DNA of 32,860 bases from an uncultured Lachnospiraceae bacterium (GCA_902476265.1 CABSCP010000048.1:1-32860), one strand, 5' to 3'. Shown: positions 23,908-32,091, numbered from the stretch's first letter. The notes: generated from the sequence alone by a model not told the origin. Numbers and translations are program-made.

Positions 23908-24606
23908 ATGAGTGCGAGTGTGCTTGTGGTGGATGACGACAGGGAAATTGTGAAGGCGATCGCAATCCTTCTGGAAAAAGAGGGACTGCGGGTGCTGAAA
24001 GCTTATGACGGGCTGCAGGCCCTGGATGTGCTGGTGGAAAATGAAGTACATCTGATTTTGATGGATGTGATGATGCCCCGGCTGGACGGCCTTTCGGCGG
24101 TGATGAAGATACGGGAGAAGAAAAATCTGCCTATTATTGTGCTCAGCGCCAAAAGCGAGGATACGGACAAGGTTCTGGGGCTGTCCATGGGAGCGGACGA
24201 TTATGTCACAAAGCCTTATAATCCCCAGGAACTGGCGGCCCGGGTGAAAAGCCATCTGCGCCGGTATACCATGCTGGGCAGCATTCATGAACAGCAGAAA
24301 ACGGACCGGATTGTAAACGGAAGATTGGGCTACAGCAGGCGGGAACGGACGCTTTATGCAGATGGAGAAGCGGTGAGGCTGACGGCTACGGAGTTGAAAA
24401 TCGTGGAACTTTTCATGAACAACTTGGGGCGCGTATTCCCGGCGGAGGAAATTTACCGCAGGGTTTGGGAGGAAGAAGCGTTTTCTCCTGAAAATACGGT
24501 CATGGTTCACATCCGGCGCATCCGGGAAAAGATCGAGCTCAATCCGAAAGAACCAGAATACATAAAGGTGGTGTGGGGAATTGGATACAAAATGGAAAAG
24601 AAGTAA
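23908..24606 (+). CDS. OmpR-family response regulator
   Basis: A 232-residue regulator. The receiver domain has the acidic VDDD near the start, the phosphorylation site Asp53 in LILMDVMMP, the conserved Ser/Thr in VLSAKS and Lys in TKPYNP. The C-terminal winged helix includes LTATELKIVELF and PENTVMVHIRRIREKI, the recognition region. The style is VanR/PhoB-like. GGAGGTTTGAGGG precedes the ATG. The kinase gene overlaps its end by 26 bases, so the pair is co-expressed. The stimulus is not evident; the neighbouring GH3 enzyme has its own terminator. Confidence 0.95.
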   Translation: MSASVLVVDDDREIVKAIAILLEKEGLRVLKAYDGLQALDVLVENEVHLILMDVMMPRLDGLSAVMKIREKKNLPIIVLSAKSEDTDKVLGLSMGADDYVTKPYNPQELAARVKSHLRRYTMLGSIHEQQKTDRIVNGRLGYSRRERTLYADGEAVRLTATELKIVELFMNNLGRVFPAEEIYRRVWEEEAFSPENTVMVHIRRIREKIELNPKEPEYIKVVWGIGYKMEKK

Positions 24607-26716
24607 AGGAATCGTTGGCGCGCTGGCGCTGTTTTTGGGCCTCAGTCTTTTGGCAGGCTGCATTCTGTTAAATCCGCTCACAAAGTGGACCGGCATCAGA
24701 GAGGTTTTCTTTATGGCGGTTCCCGGAAATACCTGGCAGGATACAGCGGGATTCAGAGAAAATGTAGCGGAAACCTTAAATGATTTGATCCGCATCGGGG
24801 CAGGGCAGCCGCTTTCCTATGGCCCGGCCTATGTAGAAGCAGGACAGAAAATGAAGGCTGCAGCGGCAGAGCAAACGGTGATAGAAGAAGTGGTGACATC
24901 CTCAGAGGAAGGCACGGCAAACGTCGCATATGCAAACGATTTTGCCGGAAATGAGAGAGAATGGAAGCCGGAGGAAATCCGGGAAATGGCGGAAAATTTC
25001 CATCAGGAGCACAGGGAGAATAAAAACCTGCTTTATGAACTGAAAAAGGACGGGAAAGTTCTTTACAGCAATTTGGATGGGGAGACGGTGGGCGGTCCGA
25101 AAAACATCCTGCCCAAAGGCTATGATTTCCTGATGAAGTATGACGGGGAAAAGGCAGTACTCTACCGGAACGGCGTGAAGATGGACATCTATGGGGATCA
25201 AATATATGAAGATGACGGAAAACACTGGCGCGTGCCGGGATATCAGAACTATAAAGTGCCAAAAGAGTGGGACAGATGTGAAATCACACTGGCGGTGCGC
25301 AGCGTACCTGTTTTGTATACCAGCGGGAACCGGACCTATGACAACATCATGTACAGCCAGTATCGCACGTTTGAAAGCGGCAGAGCCTGGCTGAAGGGCT
25401 GGTGCTGCACGGCGGCAGCGGGACTTATACTGCTTTTGTTATCCTGGCTGTGCAGAAAGGAACGGAAAGAAACCGAAAAAAGAATCGGCCGTTTTTTAAG
25501 CCGGATTCCTTTAGAAATCCGTTTGGCTGCGCTGGCGCTTCTGTGCATCTGGAGTTTTCAATTTATGTTTTTTGCTCTGTTTCTCATCTGGCCCCTGCGG
25601 CTTTTGTATCTGGACTGCCGCTATGGGGGAAAGCCATGGAAAAACAGCTTTGTCGGCCGTTTCCTTCAGTTTATGGATACCAAAGAGCTGGAACTGGACA
25701 TACAGGAGCGTCTGGTGGATCGGAGCGTCTGGCCTGTCATGCTCTGCCTTGCAACGGTGTTCCTGTTGTTTTTGGGATTGATTGCGGAAGTGGTTTTTTG
25801 TATCGTGGCAGCGGGCGCTCTGTTTTTAGCGCTGGTTATTCTGCTCATCTATAATGCAGTCCGGCAAAAGCGCCTGGCGAAGGATCTGGGACTTTTGCAT
25901 GAGCAGATTGCAGATGCCTGCGACGGAAGAAACCGGGAAGCATATGAACTTCCGGCGGATTCGGATCTGGCGCAGATGGCGCAGAAGGTGAACGGTATCC
26001 GGGACGGACTGGAAAAAGCGGTGGAGGAACGACTGCAGAGTGAGCGGATGAAGGTGGAGCTGGTGGCGAATGTTTCTCACGATATCAAGACGCCGCTGAC
26101 CTCTATCATCAGCTATGTGGATCTTTTGCGGGAAGAGGAGAATCTGCCGGAAGATCTGAAAGATTATGTGCAGATACTGGCCGAGAAATCGGATCGGTTA
26201 AAAAATATGGTACAGGATATTTTTGAGGTGAGCAAAGCGGCTTCCGGGCAGCTTCCGGTAAAAATGGAAGAACTGGATCTGGGCAAACTTTTACGGCAGA
26301 CCATAGCGGATATGGCAGAACAGATAGATGCTGCGTCTGTAACGCTGAAAACGCAGATACCGGAAGCACCCGTCTGGATCATGGCGGACGGCCAGCGGAT
26401 CTACCGGGTTTTCCAGAACCTTTTGCAAAATGCGCTGCAGTATTCCCTGGAGGGGTCCCGGATCTATCTCACTTTGGAAAAAAGGGGAAATCTGGCGGTG
26501 GCGGGAGTGCGCAACACTTCAAAAGCTGAGTTGGACGGAGGCACGGATTTCACGGAACGGTTTGTGCGCGGGGATGCCAGCCGCAGCGATGGGGGCAGCG
26601 GACTGGGACTTTCCATCGCAAAGAGCTTTACGGAAGCCTGCGGCGGCGCTTTTAAGGTAGAAACGATTGCCGATCTGTTTGTGGTGAAAGTGGAGTTTAA
26701 CTGTTGCAAGAAATGA
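24581..26716 (+). CDS. Sensor histidine kinase
   Basis: A 711-residue membrane kinase. A first helix (about residues 10-32) is followed by a 235-residue extracellular sensory region, then several helices (about 269-291, 312-343 and two within 382-427), a linker, the phosphoacceptor His500 in VSHDIKTPLT, an N-box near 610 (QNLLQNALQYS) and a G-box GSGLGLSIAKSF near 670. The start is TTG at 24581, inside the regulator gene, because it is the only in-frame start before the helix; the next upstream codon of that frame is a stop at 24563. The unusual array of extra helices is seen in Lachnospiraceae kinases. Its ligand is unknown. Confidence 0.93.
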   Translation: MDTKWKRSKGIVGALALFLGLSLLAGCILLNPLTKWTGIREVFFMAVPGNTWQDTAGFRENVAETLNDLIRIGAGQPLSYGPAYVEAGQKMKAAAAEQTVIEEVVTSSEEGTANVAYANDFAGNEREWKPEEIREMAENFHQEHRENKNLLYELKKDGKVLYSNLDGETVGGPKNILPKGYDFLMKYDGEKAVLYRNGVKMDIYGDQIYEDDGKHWRVPGYQNYKVPKEWDRCEITLAVRSVPVLYTSGNRTYDNIMYSQYRTFESGRAWLKGWCCTAAAGLILLLLSWLCRKERKETEKRIGRFLSRIPLEIRLAALALLCIWSFQFMFFALFLIWPLRLLYLDCRYGGKPWKNSFVGRFLQFMDTKELELDIQERLVDRSVWPVMLCLATVFLLFLGLIAEVVFCIVAAGALFLALVILLIYNAVRQKRLAKDLGLLHEQIADACDGRNREAYELPADSDLAQMAQKVNGIRDGLEKAVEERLQSERMKVELVANVSHDIKTPLTSIISYVDLLREEENLPEDLKDYVQILAEKSDRLKNMVQDIFEVSKAASGQLPVKMEELDLGKLLRQTIADMAEQIDAASVTLKTQIPEAPVWIMADGQRIYRVFQNLLQNALQYSLEGSRIYLTLEKRGNLAVAGVRNTSKAELDGGTDFTERFVRGDASRSDGGSGLGLSIAKSFTEACGGAFKVETIADLFVVKVEFNCCKK

Positions 26717-26727
26717 AGAAAGTGGGT

Positions 26728-26772
26728 AAAATGAAGTTCAGCGGTCCTTTCGGACTGCTGAACTTCATTTTG
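26728..26772. terminator. Bidirectional terminator between kinase and PAP2 genes
   Basis: ATGAAGTTCAGC plus GTCC (26731-26747) pairs with GGAC plus GCTGAACTTCAT (26752-26768) with one G-U, around a TTTC loop. Both flanks are A/T-rich. The stop of the PAP2 gene lies in the stem. Confidence 0.82.
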
Positions 26773-27298
26773 AATGTGCTTGATCAGGGAAAAGCCTGGG
26801 CGCAAGCCAGTGGCCCAGAAAGGCAGCGGCGATGCCCAGAAGCAGACCCGCCAGCACATCGGTAGGATAATGTACATACAGATAGAGCCTGGAAAATGCG
26901 ATCAGCACTGCCAGAATGAGGGCAGGGATGCCCAGCCTGCGGTCCTCCAAAAACAAAGTGACGGCACAGGCGAAAGAGGCAAAGGTGTGGCCCGAGGGAA
27001 AAGAAAAGTCCGTGGGGGCCTGGATTAAAAGCCGGATCGCGGTATTCACGTCAAAGGGCCGGACTCTGCCGATCAGCGGTTTTAAAATGAGATTGCCCAA
27101 CAGCAGCATAAAAATCAGCGCTATGGCGCTTGCCTGGCCGGCGCGCCGCCAGCGTTTGGTAAACAGCAGGACCAATGTCAGCACAATCCAGATAAATCCG
27201 CTGTCCGCCAGCGCGGAGATCAGGGGCATGATTTTATCCAAAAAGGGGTTTTGCAGATGATGTTGTATGGTGTCCAAAAGATGAAATTCCCAGGTCAT
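26765..27298 (-). CDS. PAP2 superfamily membrane phosphatase
   Basis: A 177-residue integral membrane phosphatase, probably undecaprenyl-pyrophosphate or lipid phosphatase. All three catalytic blocks are intact: KPLIGRVRP (73-81), PSGH (101-104) and SRLYLYVHYPTD (136-147). About 5-6 helices surround them. It recycles lipid carrier or lipid phosphates at the outer membrane face in related proteins; the exact substrate cannot be read. No strong ribosome site is visible before the ATG at 27298, but the start fits the family length. Confidence 0.92.
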   Translation of the reverse strand: MTWEFHLLDTIQHHLQNPFLDKIMPLISALADSGFIWIVLTLVLLFTKRWRRAGQASAIALIFMLLLGNLILKPLIGRVRPFDVNTAIRLLIQAPTDFSFPSGHTFASFACAVTLFLEDRRLGIPALILAVLIAFSRLYLYVHYPTDVLAGLLLGIAAAFLGHWLAPRLFPDQAHSK

Positions 27299-27465
27299 GT
27301 GTGATGCGTCCTTTTCCTTTATACTTTAGGATAACTGTCTACGAACATTACAGTCACTATTTATGTCCTATTTTACCTGCTTTTATTTAGGAAAGCAATA
27401 ACGATTCGGGAACCGGCAGCGTTTTTGAATCGTTCCGATCATAAAAAGAAGAGGGAGAAAGAGTT

Positions 27466-28914
27466 ATGGAACAACTAAAGAGGATCCTTTATGATACGTT
27501 TAATCTGAATACGGATTGCGCGTCGGGGGAGGAAATAGAAGAGAGGATCCGCAGCGGCGGGCAGCTGCGGGGAACGAACATGTGCATCATGATTCTTGCC
27601 ATGTTCATCGCCTCCATCGGCCTGAACATGAACAGTCCGGCAGTCATTATCGGTGCCATGCTGATTTCTCCTCTGATGGGCGGCATCATGAACATCGCCT
27701 ATGGCATCGCTGTTTATGACATGGCAAGAGTCAGACATGCCTTCCTGAAGCTGGCGTTTCAGGTAGTTTTTTGCGTGATGGTCTCCACCGTTTACTTTTG
27801 GCTGTCCCCGATCAAAACGCCTTCCAGTGAGCTTCTAAACCGAACCGCGCCCACAATCTGGGATGTGCTGATCGCTGTATTCGGCGGCCTGGCAGGAATT
27901 ATCGGAACCACCAGAAAAGAAAAAGTCACCAATGTGATTCCCGGTGTGGCGATTGCCACGGCCCTCATGCCGCCCCTGTGTACGGCAGGGTATGGGATTG
28001 CCCGCCATTCCTGGCGTTTTTTCGGCGGCGCGATGTACTTGTTTTTTATCAACTGCTTTTTCATCTGTCTCTCTTCGGTGATCGTGCTCAAAATCGTCCA
28101 TGTTTCCGCCAAGCTGGAAATGGACATCCGGGTTTTGCGCAGACAGAAGCTATACATCGCTGTTTTCGGAATTATCATGGTTCTGCCCAGCATTTACCTG
28201 GCATATCAGATGATCCAGACCAGCTCGGTGAACAGCCAGTTCAACAGCTTCATTTCTACACAATTTAATTTTGAAGATACTCAGGTGGTGTCAAAGTCTC
28301 TGGACACCAAAAATAATGTCATAAAAGTGGCGGTGATCGGCAGACGGCTGGATGAAGAAACCCAGCAGAAAATACAGGATTCTCTGGCAGACTATGTGGA
28401 TTTAAAGGATATGAAGATTTTTCTGACCCAGACGGAATATACGGGCGGGGTCAATAAAGAGGAAGTCGAGGCTCTCATCAATTCCCAGCTGGCGCTGGAC
28501 GAAGATGAGGTTGTGGATTATGAGACGAAAAACCAGGAACTGCAGACCAGACTGGATTTGTATACGCCGGCCTATGTGCAGTTTTCGGTAAATGAGAAGG
28601 TCAGGGAACAGATGATGGGAGAACTGCCTCTTTTTTATTCCCAGGTAAAGGAATTGGAATGCGCTGCCCAGGGCAGAATCCTGGAGGATAAAACCGTGGA
28701 ATTGGAAAAATATCTGCTTTTATTAAAAGTGGACAGCCCGCTTGGCAGGGAGGATATGGAAAAAATAGAAATCTGGGCGTCCCGGATTGCGGGAGGAGAA
28801 GTGGAAGCCGCTCAGAAGCTTCTGCCGGAGGCAGCAGGGGATATCTCCGGCAATGATGTTTCGGGTAATGATGTTTCCGGAAATGATGTAGCCGGAGACG
28901 GCGGTGCTTTTTAG
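27466..28914 (+). CDS. DUF389 (TIGR00341-type) membrane protein with SGNDV repeats
   Basis: A 482-residue membrane protein with the DUF389 signature SPLMGGIMNIAYG and further helices to about residue 250, plus a soluble C-terminal part. DUF389 proteins are of unknown function. The C-terminal end carries three 5-residue units SGNDV (residues 461-475) coded by three 15-base repeats, then AGDGGAF. GAGGGAGAAAGAG precedes the ATG. Perfect 8-base inverted repeats (AACGATTC 27400-27407, GAATCGTT 27427-27434) lie in the 5' leader. No terminator is seen behind it. Confidence 0.88.
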   Translation: MEQLKRILYDTFNLNTDCASGEEIEERIRSGGQLRGTNMCIMILAMFIASIGLNMNSPAVIIGAMLISPLMGGIMNIAYGIAVYDMARVRHAFLKLAFQVVFCVMVSTVYFWLSPIKTPSSELLNRTAPTIWDVLIAVFGGLAGIIGTTRKEKVTNVIPGVAIATALMPPLCTAGYGIARHSWRFFGGAMYLFFINCFFICLSSVIVLKIVHVSAKLEMDIRVLRRQKLYIAVFGIIMVLPSIYLAYQMIQTSSVNSQFNSFISTQFNFEDTQVVSKSLDTKNNVIKVAVIGRRLDEETQQKIQDSLADYVDLKDMKIFLTQTEYTGGVNKEEVEALINSQLALDEDEVVDYETKNQELQTRLDLYTPAYVQFSVNEKVREQMMGELPLFYSQVKELECAAQGRILEDKTVELEKYLLLLKVDSPLGREDMEKIEIWASRIAGGEVEAAQKLLPEAAGDISGNDVSGNDVSGNDVAGDGGAF

Positions 28915-28949
28915 CTCCCCGGAAAGAAGTTCATAATTAGGTCCGTCTA

Positions 28950-28978
28950 TTGACATAAAAAATGTATTTGCGTCTAAT
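28950..28978 (+). promoter_or_regulatory. Strong promoter of the accessory leader
   Basis: TTGACA (28950-28955) and TCTAAT (28973-28978), spacer 17, placed before the structured leader of 29205. Confidence 0.7.
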
Positions 28979-28984
28979 AATATT

Positions 28985-29180
28985 AGAAGAAAAGCGTGCT
29001 TTTCTAGTGGGCTAACACTTTAAATCTGATATGCTTGTCAATCATGAGATTGACCGTTGGCGGACAACACTAAAATCCGATATATTTACCAACGCTTAGT
29101 TGGTCGTTGGCAGACAACACTAAAATTAGCCACAAAGAGAGAGTATATAGCACAGTGGTGTTATTACTCTCTCTTTAAAT
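28985..29180 (+). other. Structured leader with tandem repeats
   Basis: After the promoter come a perfect hairpin AGAAAAGC-gt-GCTTTTCT and three near-repeats of about 50 bases sharing a TTGGC-GACAACACTAAAAT-type core, with stems GTCAATC/GATTGAC and ACCAAC/GTTGGT between them. A final stem AAAGAGAGAGTA / TACTCTCTCTTT precedes AAATTTATGGAGG. The layout fits a transcription attenuator or a riboswitch-like leader; no known class is recognised. Confidence 0.5.
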
Positions 29181-29204
29181 TTATGGAGGATTACAAGAAA
29201 AGTT

Positions 29205-29598
29205 ATGAACTCATTTGAAATTGGCAGCATTACCTGTGTTGATAGATATAACGAAGATAACAAAAATTACAGGTAATTATAATAATGTTCGACCATATCT
29301 TTTTGTGGATAAGGTTATGGGTGGTGTGAATTTTTGTCTTGGGTTGAGCAAAGAAGCTGATACCTATATTCCTTCATCGGCACTGCTGGAAGATATAAAA
29401 AAATTAACAGATAAGCCATCGCAGGTTCTTGCTATTTTGGAAAAAGAAGCGGATGGCAAGATATATTCAACGGTAAAGCACGTTGCAAAAGGATTAAACC
29501 TTAACACTATTATATTGCCGGATGAAATTAAGGCTATGATTAATTTAGGTAATTATGTATGCAAAAGCAATCCCCGAAAAGTTGTTGACGGCAAATGA
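29205..29598 (+). pseudogene. Frameshifted hypothetical gene
   Basis: The ATG at 29205 opens a 23-codon frame (MNSFEIGSITCVDRYNEDNK…) that stops at 29276. A plus-one frame beginning from 29215 continues with 100 good-looking residues (PYLFVDKVMGGVNFCLGL … YIPSSALLEDIKKL … VVDGK) to 29598. The change happens at a run of A and AAT near 29260-29280, where a single-base deletion or insertion would join the two. The family is not recognised. A GGAGG lies 16 bases before the ATG, which is long. Base content is lower in G+C than in the neighbours, as expected for transferred DNA. Confidence 0.5.
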
Positions 29599-29631
29599 CA
29601 GACGCCAGTAAGGCGAACAACAAACATGCAC

Positions 29632-30213
29632 CTACCTTATCGCTCCATATTTGAAATTATCATACCACTTTGCCATTTCAACGTTGCTATCCACTTTTAG
29701 AATTTTGAAAATCTCATAAGCAAATTCAATCGCCGCCGTTTCATTTGCAGTGATAAAACCACCGTCTACCACTACCTGAGCGGGTACATAGAGTGCCTGC
29801 CCACTATACCCACATTGACTTTGGAACAGTTCCAAGCTATCACCTGTATGCTTTATATTATTCAGAAAGCCATGCCTGCATAAAAATGTTGTTGCACCGC
29901 AAATAGCGGCTACAGGAACGCTGGCATTTGAAATCCTTCTGATAAACTCCGCAATTTTATCGTAGTCATTATCTTCCCAAGAAAGACCACCAGGTAAAAT
30001 AATAATTGCAGTATTGGAGAAATTTAAATAGTCATCTATGCTGTAATCAATGTTTGCACATAGATTGCCCATAGAAACTTTAGGATTAGTATCAAGAGCT
30101 ATCGTTTTAACAACATAATCTGAAAACGCATTGGCAACAGCAATCGCATAGCTCGCCTCCCAATCGCACCATCTATCGGTCAGTAGTAACAATATTTCGT
30201 TTTTTTTATCCAT
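29632..30213 (-). CDS. DJ-1/PfpI family protein
   Basis: A 193-residue protein of the DJ-1/PfpI glutamine-amidotransferase-like fold. The nucleophile is Cys105 in AAICGATTFL, and Glu19 in CDWEA is the conserved partner. LPGG (74-77) and DGGFITA further on match the fold. Members act as deglycase/chaperone-like or hydrolase proteins; the exact reaction cannot be read. The start at 30213 follows AAAGGAAATGTA; the frame is open 21 bases upstream. It is AT-rich and driven by the promoter at 30284-30312 inside repeat copy B, so it belongs to the accessory insert. Confidence 0.85.
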   Translation of the reverse strand: MDKKNEILLLLTDRWCDWEASYAIAVANAFSDYVVKTIALDTNPKVSMGNLCANIDYSIDDYLNFSNTAIIILPGGLSWEDNDYDKIAEFIRRISNASVPVAAICGATTFLCRHGFLNNIKHTGDSLELFQSQCGYSGQALYVPAQVVVDGGFITANETAAIEFAYEIFKILKVDSNVEMAKWYDNFKYGAIR

Positions 30214-30274
30214 TACATTTCCTTTCATTGACACAGGTAACGCGCCTTATCCACCTAAGGCGTACAAACCCAAA

Positions 30275-30424
30275 CCCTTTTTCATTTTAATATGGCCGCA
30301 TGGTAATGTCAAACAGCTCATTTTGTTTCATTGCTTTATGCTACTGCTCATAACGCGGTTTGTTTGCTTAGGCACCATCTTATCTTTTGAAGGACGGTTT
30401 CTCACATGGCGGAAATGCTGATTT
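30275..30424. repeat. 150-bp dispersed repeat, copy B
   Basis: Near copy of 5171-5331 in the same direction, 25 kb away; it lacks about 11 bases (one GGGCACCAT unit). It marks the right end of the AT-rich insert, just before the terminator of the hemolysin III gene. Confidence 0.85.
30284..30312 (-). promoter_or_regulatory. Promoter of the PfpI gene
   Basis: Minus-strand TTGACA (30307-30312) and TAAAAT (30284-30289), spacer 17, lying within repeat copy B as in copy A. Confidence 0.75.
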
Positions 30425-30467
30425 CATCGGTCTTCTTTCACCACAGCGGGAGACGGCGCTCATTAAT

Positions 30468-30501
30468 AAAAAGACCAGCGGGCAAAACCGCTGGTCTTTT
30501 T
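30468..30501 (-). terminator. Intrinsic terminator of the hemolysin III-like gene
   Basis: GACCAGCGG (30473-30481) and CCGCTGGTC (30488-30496) form a perfect 9-bp stem, with A-run and T-run flanks on both sides. Confidence 0.9.
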
Positions 30502-30518
30502 ATGGAAAGCGAAATAGG

Positions 30519-31169
30519 CTATGCCACATATCCGAACATGAAGATAAAGTGGCAGATGCTTCCGGCCATGACGAACAGATGGAAAATTTCGTGGGAACCG
30601 AAAAATTTATGCTTGGCATTGAAGATAGGAAGTTTCAATGCATAAATGATGCCGCCCACGGTATAGATGATGCCGCCTGCCAGGAGCCAGAAAAATGCGC
30701 TTCTGGAAAGGGATACCCAAAGCTGGCCGATGACGGACAGGCAGGCCCAGCCCATGGCGATATAAAGCACCGAAGAAAACCATTTGGGACAGGTGATCCA
30801 GACCGCCTTGATCAGGATGCCGGCCAGGGCAATTCCCCAGACAACGGCCAGGAGCGTATAGCCCTGCCTGCCGCCCAGCGTGATCAGACAGACGGGAGTA
30901 TAAGTCCCCGCGATCAGAATAAAAATCATCATATGGTCGATCTTCCGGAATACCTTCAGAACTTTTGCGGGTACATTGACGGAATGGTAAGTGGCGCTGG
31001 CGCCGTATAAGAGGATCATGCTGCACATGAAGACCGCCATTGCCAGAAAACTTTCCGGCCCGGCATTTAATGCTGCTTTTATCAGGAGCGGCGCGGTGGC
31101 AAAAAGGGCCATCACCATGCCGATAAAATGAGTGATCGCGCTGCCGGGTTCTCTGATTGTAATACTCAT
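30519..31169 (-). CDS. Hemolysin III family (PAQR-type) membrane protein
   Basis: A 216-residue, seven-helix membrane protein of the hemolysin III/YqfA family. Histidines and acidic residues of the PAQR fold are present: SATYHSVNVP near residue 65, KIDH (about 78) and SHEIFHLFV near the C-terminus. The role in bacteria is uncertain; hydrolase or membrane-fluidity functions are proposed for relatives. The start at 31169 is chosen for its AAAGGTG site; an ATG two codons earlier is also possible. It is controlled by a consensus promoter with a perfect palindrome just downstream. Confidence 0.9.
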   Translation of the reverse strand: MSITIREPGSAITHFIGMVMALFATAPLLIKAALNAGPESFLAMAVFMCSMILLYGASATYHSVNVPAKVLKVFRKIDHMMIFILIAGTYTPVCLITLGGRQGYTLLAVVWGIALAGILIKAVWITCPKWFSSVLYIAMGWACLSVIGQLWVSLSRSAFFWLLAGGIIYTVGGIIYALKLPIFNAKHKFFGSHEIFHLFVMAGSICHFIFMFGYVA

Positions 31170-31190
31170 AAACATCACACCTTTCAACAA

Positions 31191-31207
31191 GTAGTTTTTA
31201 AAACTAC
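31191..31207. promoter_or_regulatory. Perfect 17-bp palindromic operator
   Basis: GTAGTTTTTAAAACTAC is 8-base half-sites around one T. It lies between the -10 (31223-31228) and the start codon (31169), near the transcription start, typical of a repressor site. Confidence 0.65.
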
Positions 31208-31222
31208 GTTTAGTATGTGTTT

Positions 31223-31251
31223 ATACTACACCATATTATTCAGAGAGTCAA
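31223..31251 (-). promoter_or_regulatory. Promoter of the hemolysin III-like gene
   Basis: Minus-strand TTGACT (31246-31251) and TAGTAT (31223-31228), spacer 17. Confidence 0.7.
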
Positions 31252-31261
31252 TAAAAATGTT

Positions 31262-31528
31262 TTAATCCTCTTCGATGACATGGATTTCTAAAAAATCAAA
31301 ATCAATGTGTTCTATGAAAGAATCCTGATTGAAACGGGTTTTGGAATGCCGTTTGAAATCCTGAATGTTGCTGTCCAGCCACACCGGTTCACTCAGATCA
31401 AACTGCATACATACCTCATGCAGAGCGCCGAAAACCTTATGGGTCCGGGTATCAGGGGTATCGTTGCAGATAACGGTATCTTTGAGCAGATGATTGTCCT
31501 TAAAAATTTTAGCCCATAAACGGAACAT
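31262..31528 (-). CDS. Small acidic hypothetical protein, 88 aa
   Basis: An 88-residue protein with a strong AAGGAG ribosome site in front of the ATG. It begins MFRLWAKIFKDN, contains TVICNDTPDTRTHKVFGALHEVC and VWLDSNIQDFKRH, and ends DFLEIHVIEED. It appears to belong to a small conserved group in Lachnospiraceae, by memory only; no function is known. There are no membrane helices or signal. The promoter of the next gene begins right behind it, and a palindromic element sits 36 bases before its start, which may affect its expression. Confidence 0.75.
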   Translation of the reverse strand: MFRLWAKIFKDNHLLKDTVICNDTPDTRTHKVFGALHEVCMQFDLSEPVWLDSNIQDFKRHSKTRFNQDSFIEHIDFDFLEIHVIEED

Positions 31529-31563
31529 TTGCTTTCTCCTTCATGATTTACAGATTTGACAGT

Positions 31564-31752
31564 CAGGTGAAAAACGCCGCCCCGCCTGCAGGGTACGGAC
31601 AGACCGTCCCTTAGAGGGCGCGCTTGCGCTCGGATAAATGCGCAGCGGCACATAATGCCGCACAAAACGCGGCATAAATGCCGGCGCATTTATAACGGCC
31701 CTTACAGGGACGGTCTGTCCGTACCCTGCAGGCGGGGCGGCGTTTTCACCTG
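31564..31752. repeat. 190-bp cruciform/MITE-like element
   Basis: Near-perfect inverted arms of 47-48 bases (31564-31611 and 31706-31752, one extra A) enclose about 94 bases. Inside, ATAAATGCGC (31634-31643) pairs with GCGCATTTAT (31684-31693) and holds two small perfect hairpins (31645-31661 and 31670-31683). Such nested symmetry fits a non-autonomous mobile element or a structured RNA. No clear target duplication is seen. Confidence 0.8.
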
Positions 31753-32091
31753 ATTACTGTTGAGTATAGCAGAAACAAGAAAAAATAGATATCCTGTTTT
31801 TGGAAGTCGTTGTTTACACTTTGGAAACAGAAATGTTTTATAATGGAAGGAAGAATCTGAGCGGAAACCCAAGATAGAAAAATGTCAGATATCGTCGGTC
31901 TGCGCGTTTTTAAAGCGGCATACTCCAGAATAATTATGCATAAATATATTCTTGTAGCGGTTTGGCCGGAACCCCATATTTTGGATAAAATCACGGAAAT
32001 TTACTTGTATTTATTAAGTTTCTGTGAAATTTACACATTTCCTATCCGGTTGTGCTATAATCTATTTATTAAGAAAAGTGAGGCATAATTT
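31753..32091. other. AT-rich non-coding stretch before relQ
   Basis: No gene is supported. Two promoter-like pairs occur, TTTACA with TATAAT at 31813-31844 and at 32030-32061, each with a 20-base spacer, longer than ideal. The first would start RNA near 31852, the second at about 32068, 24 bases before the gene. Confidence 0.45.
32030..32061 (+). promoter_or_regulatory. Probable promoter of the alarmone synthetase gene
   Basis: TTTACA (32030-32035) and TATAAT (32056-32061); the spacer of 20 is longer than usual, so an activator or a different -35 is possible. Confidence 0.4.

Noticed and set aside
31882..32088. Plus-strand frame of 68 residues upstream of relQ
   Set aside because: No ribosome site, AT-rich and running into the promoter region; likely non-coding.
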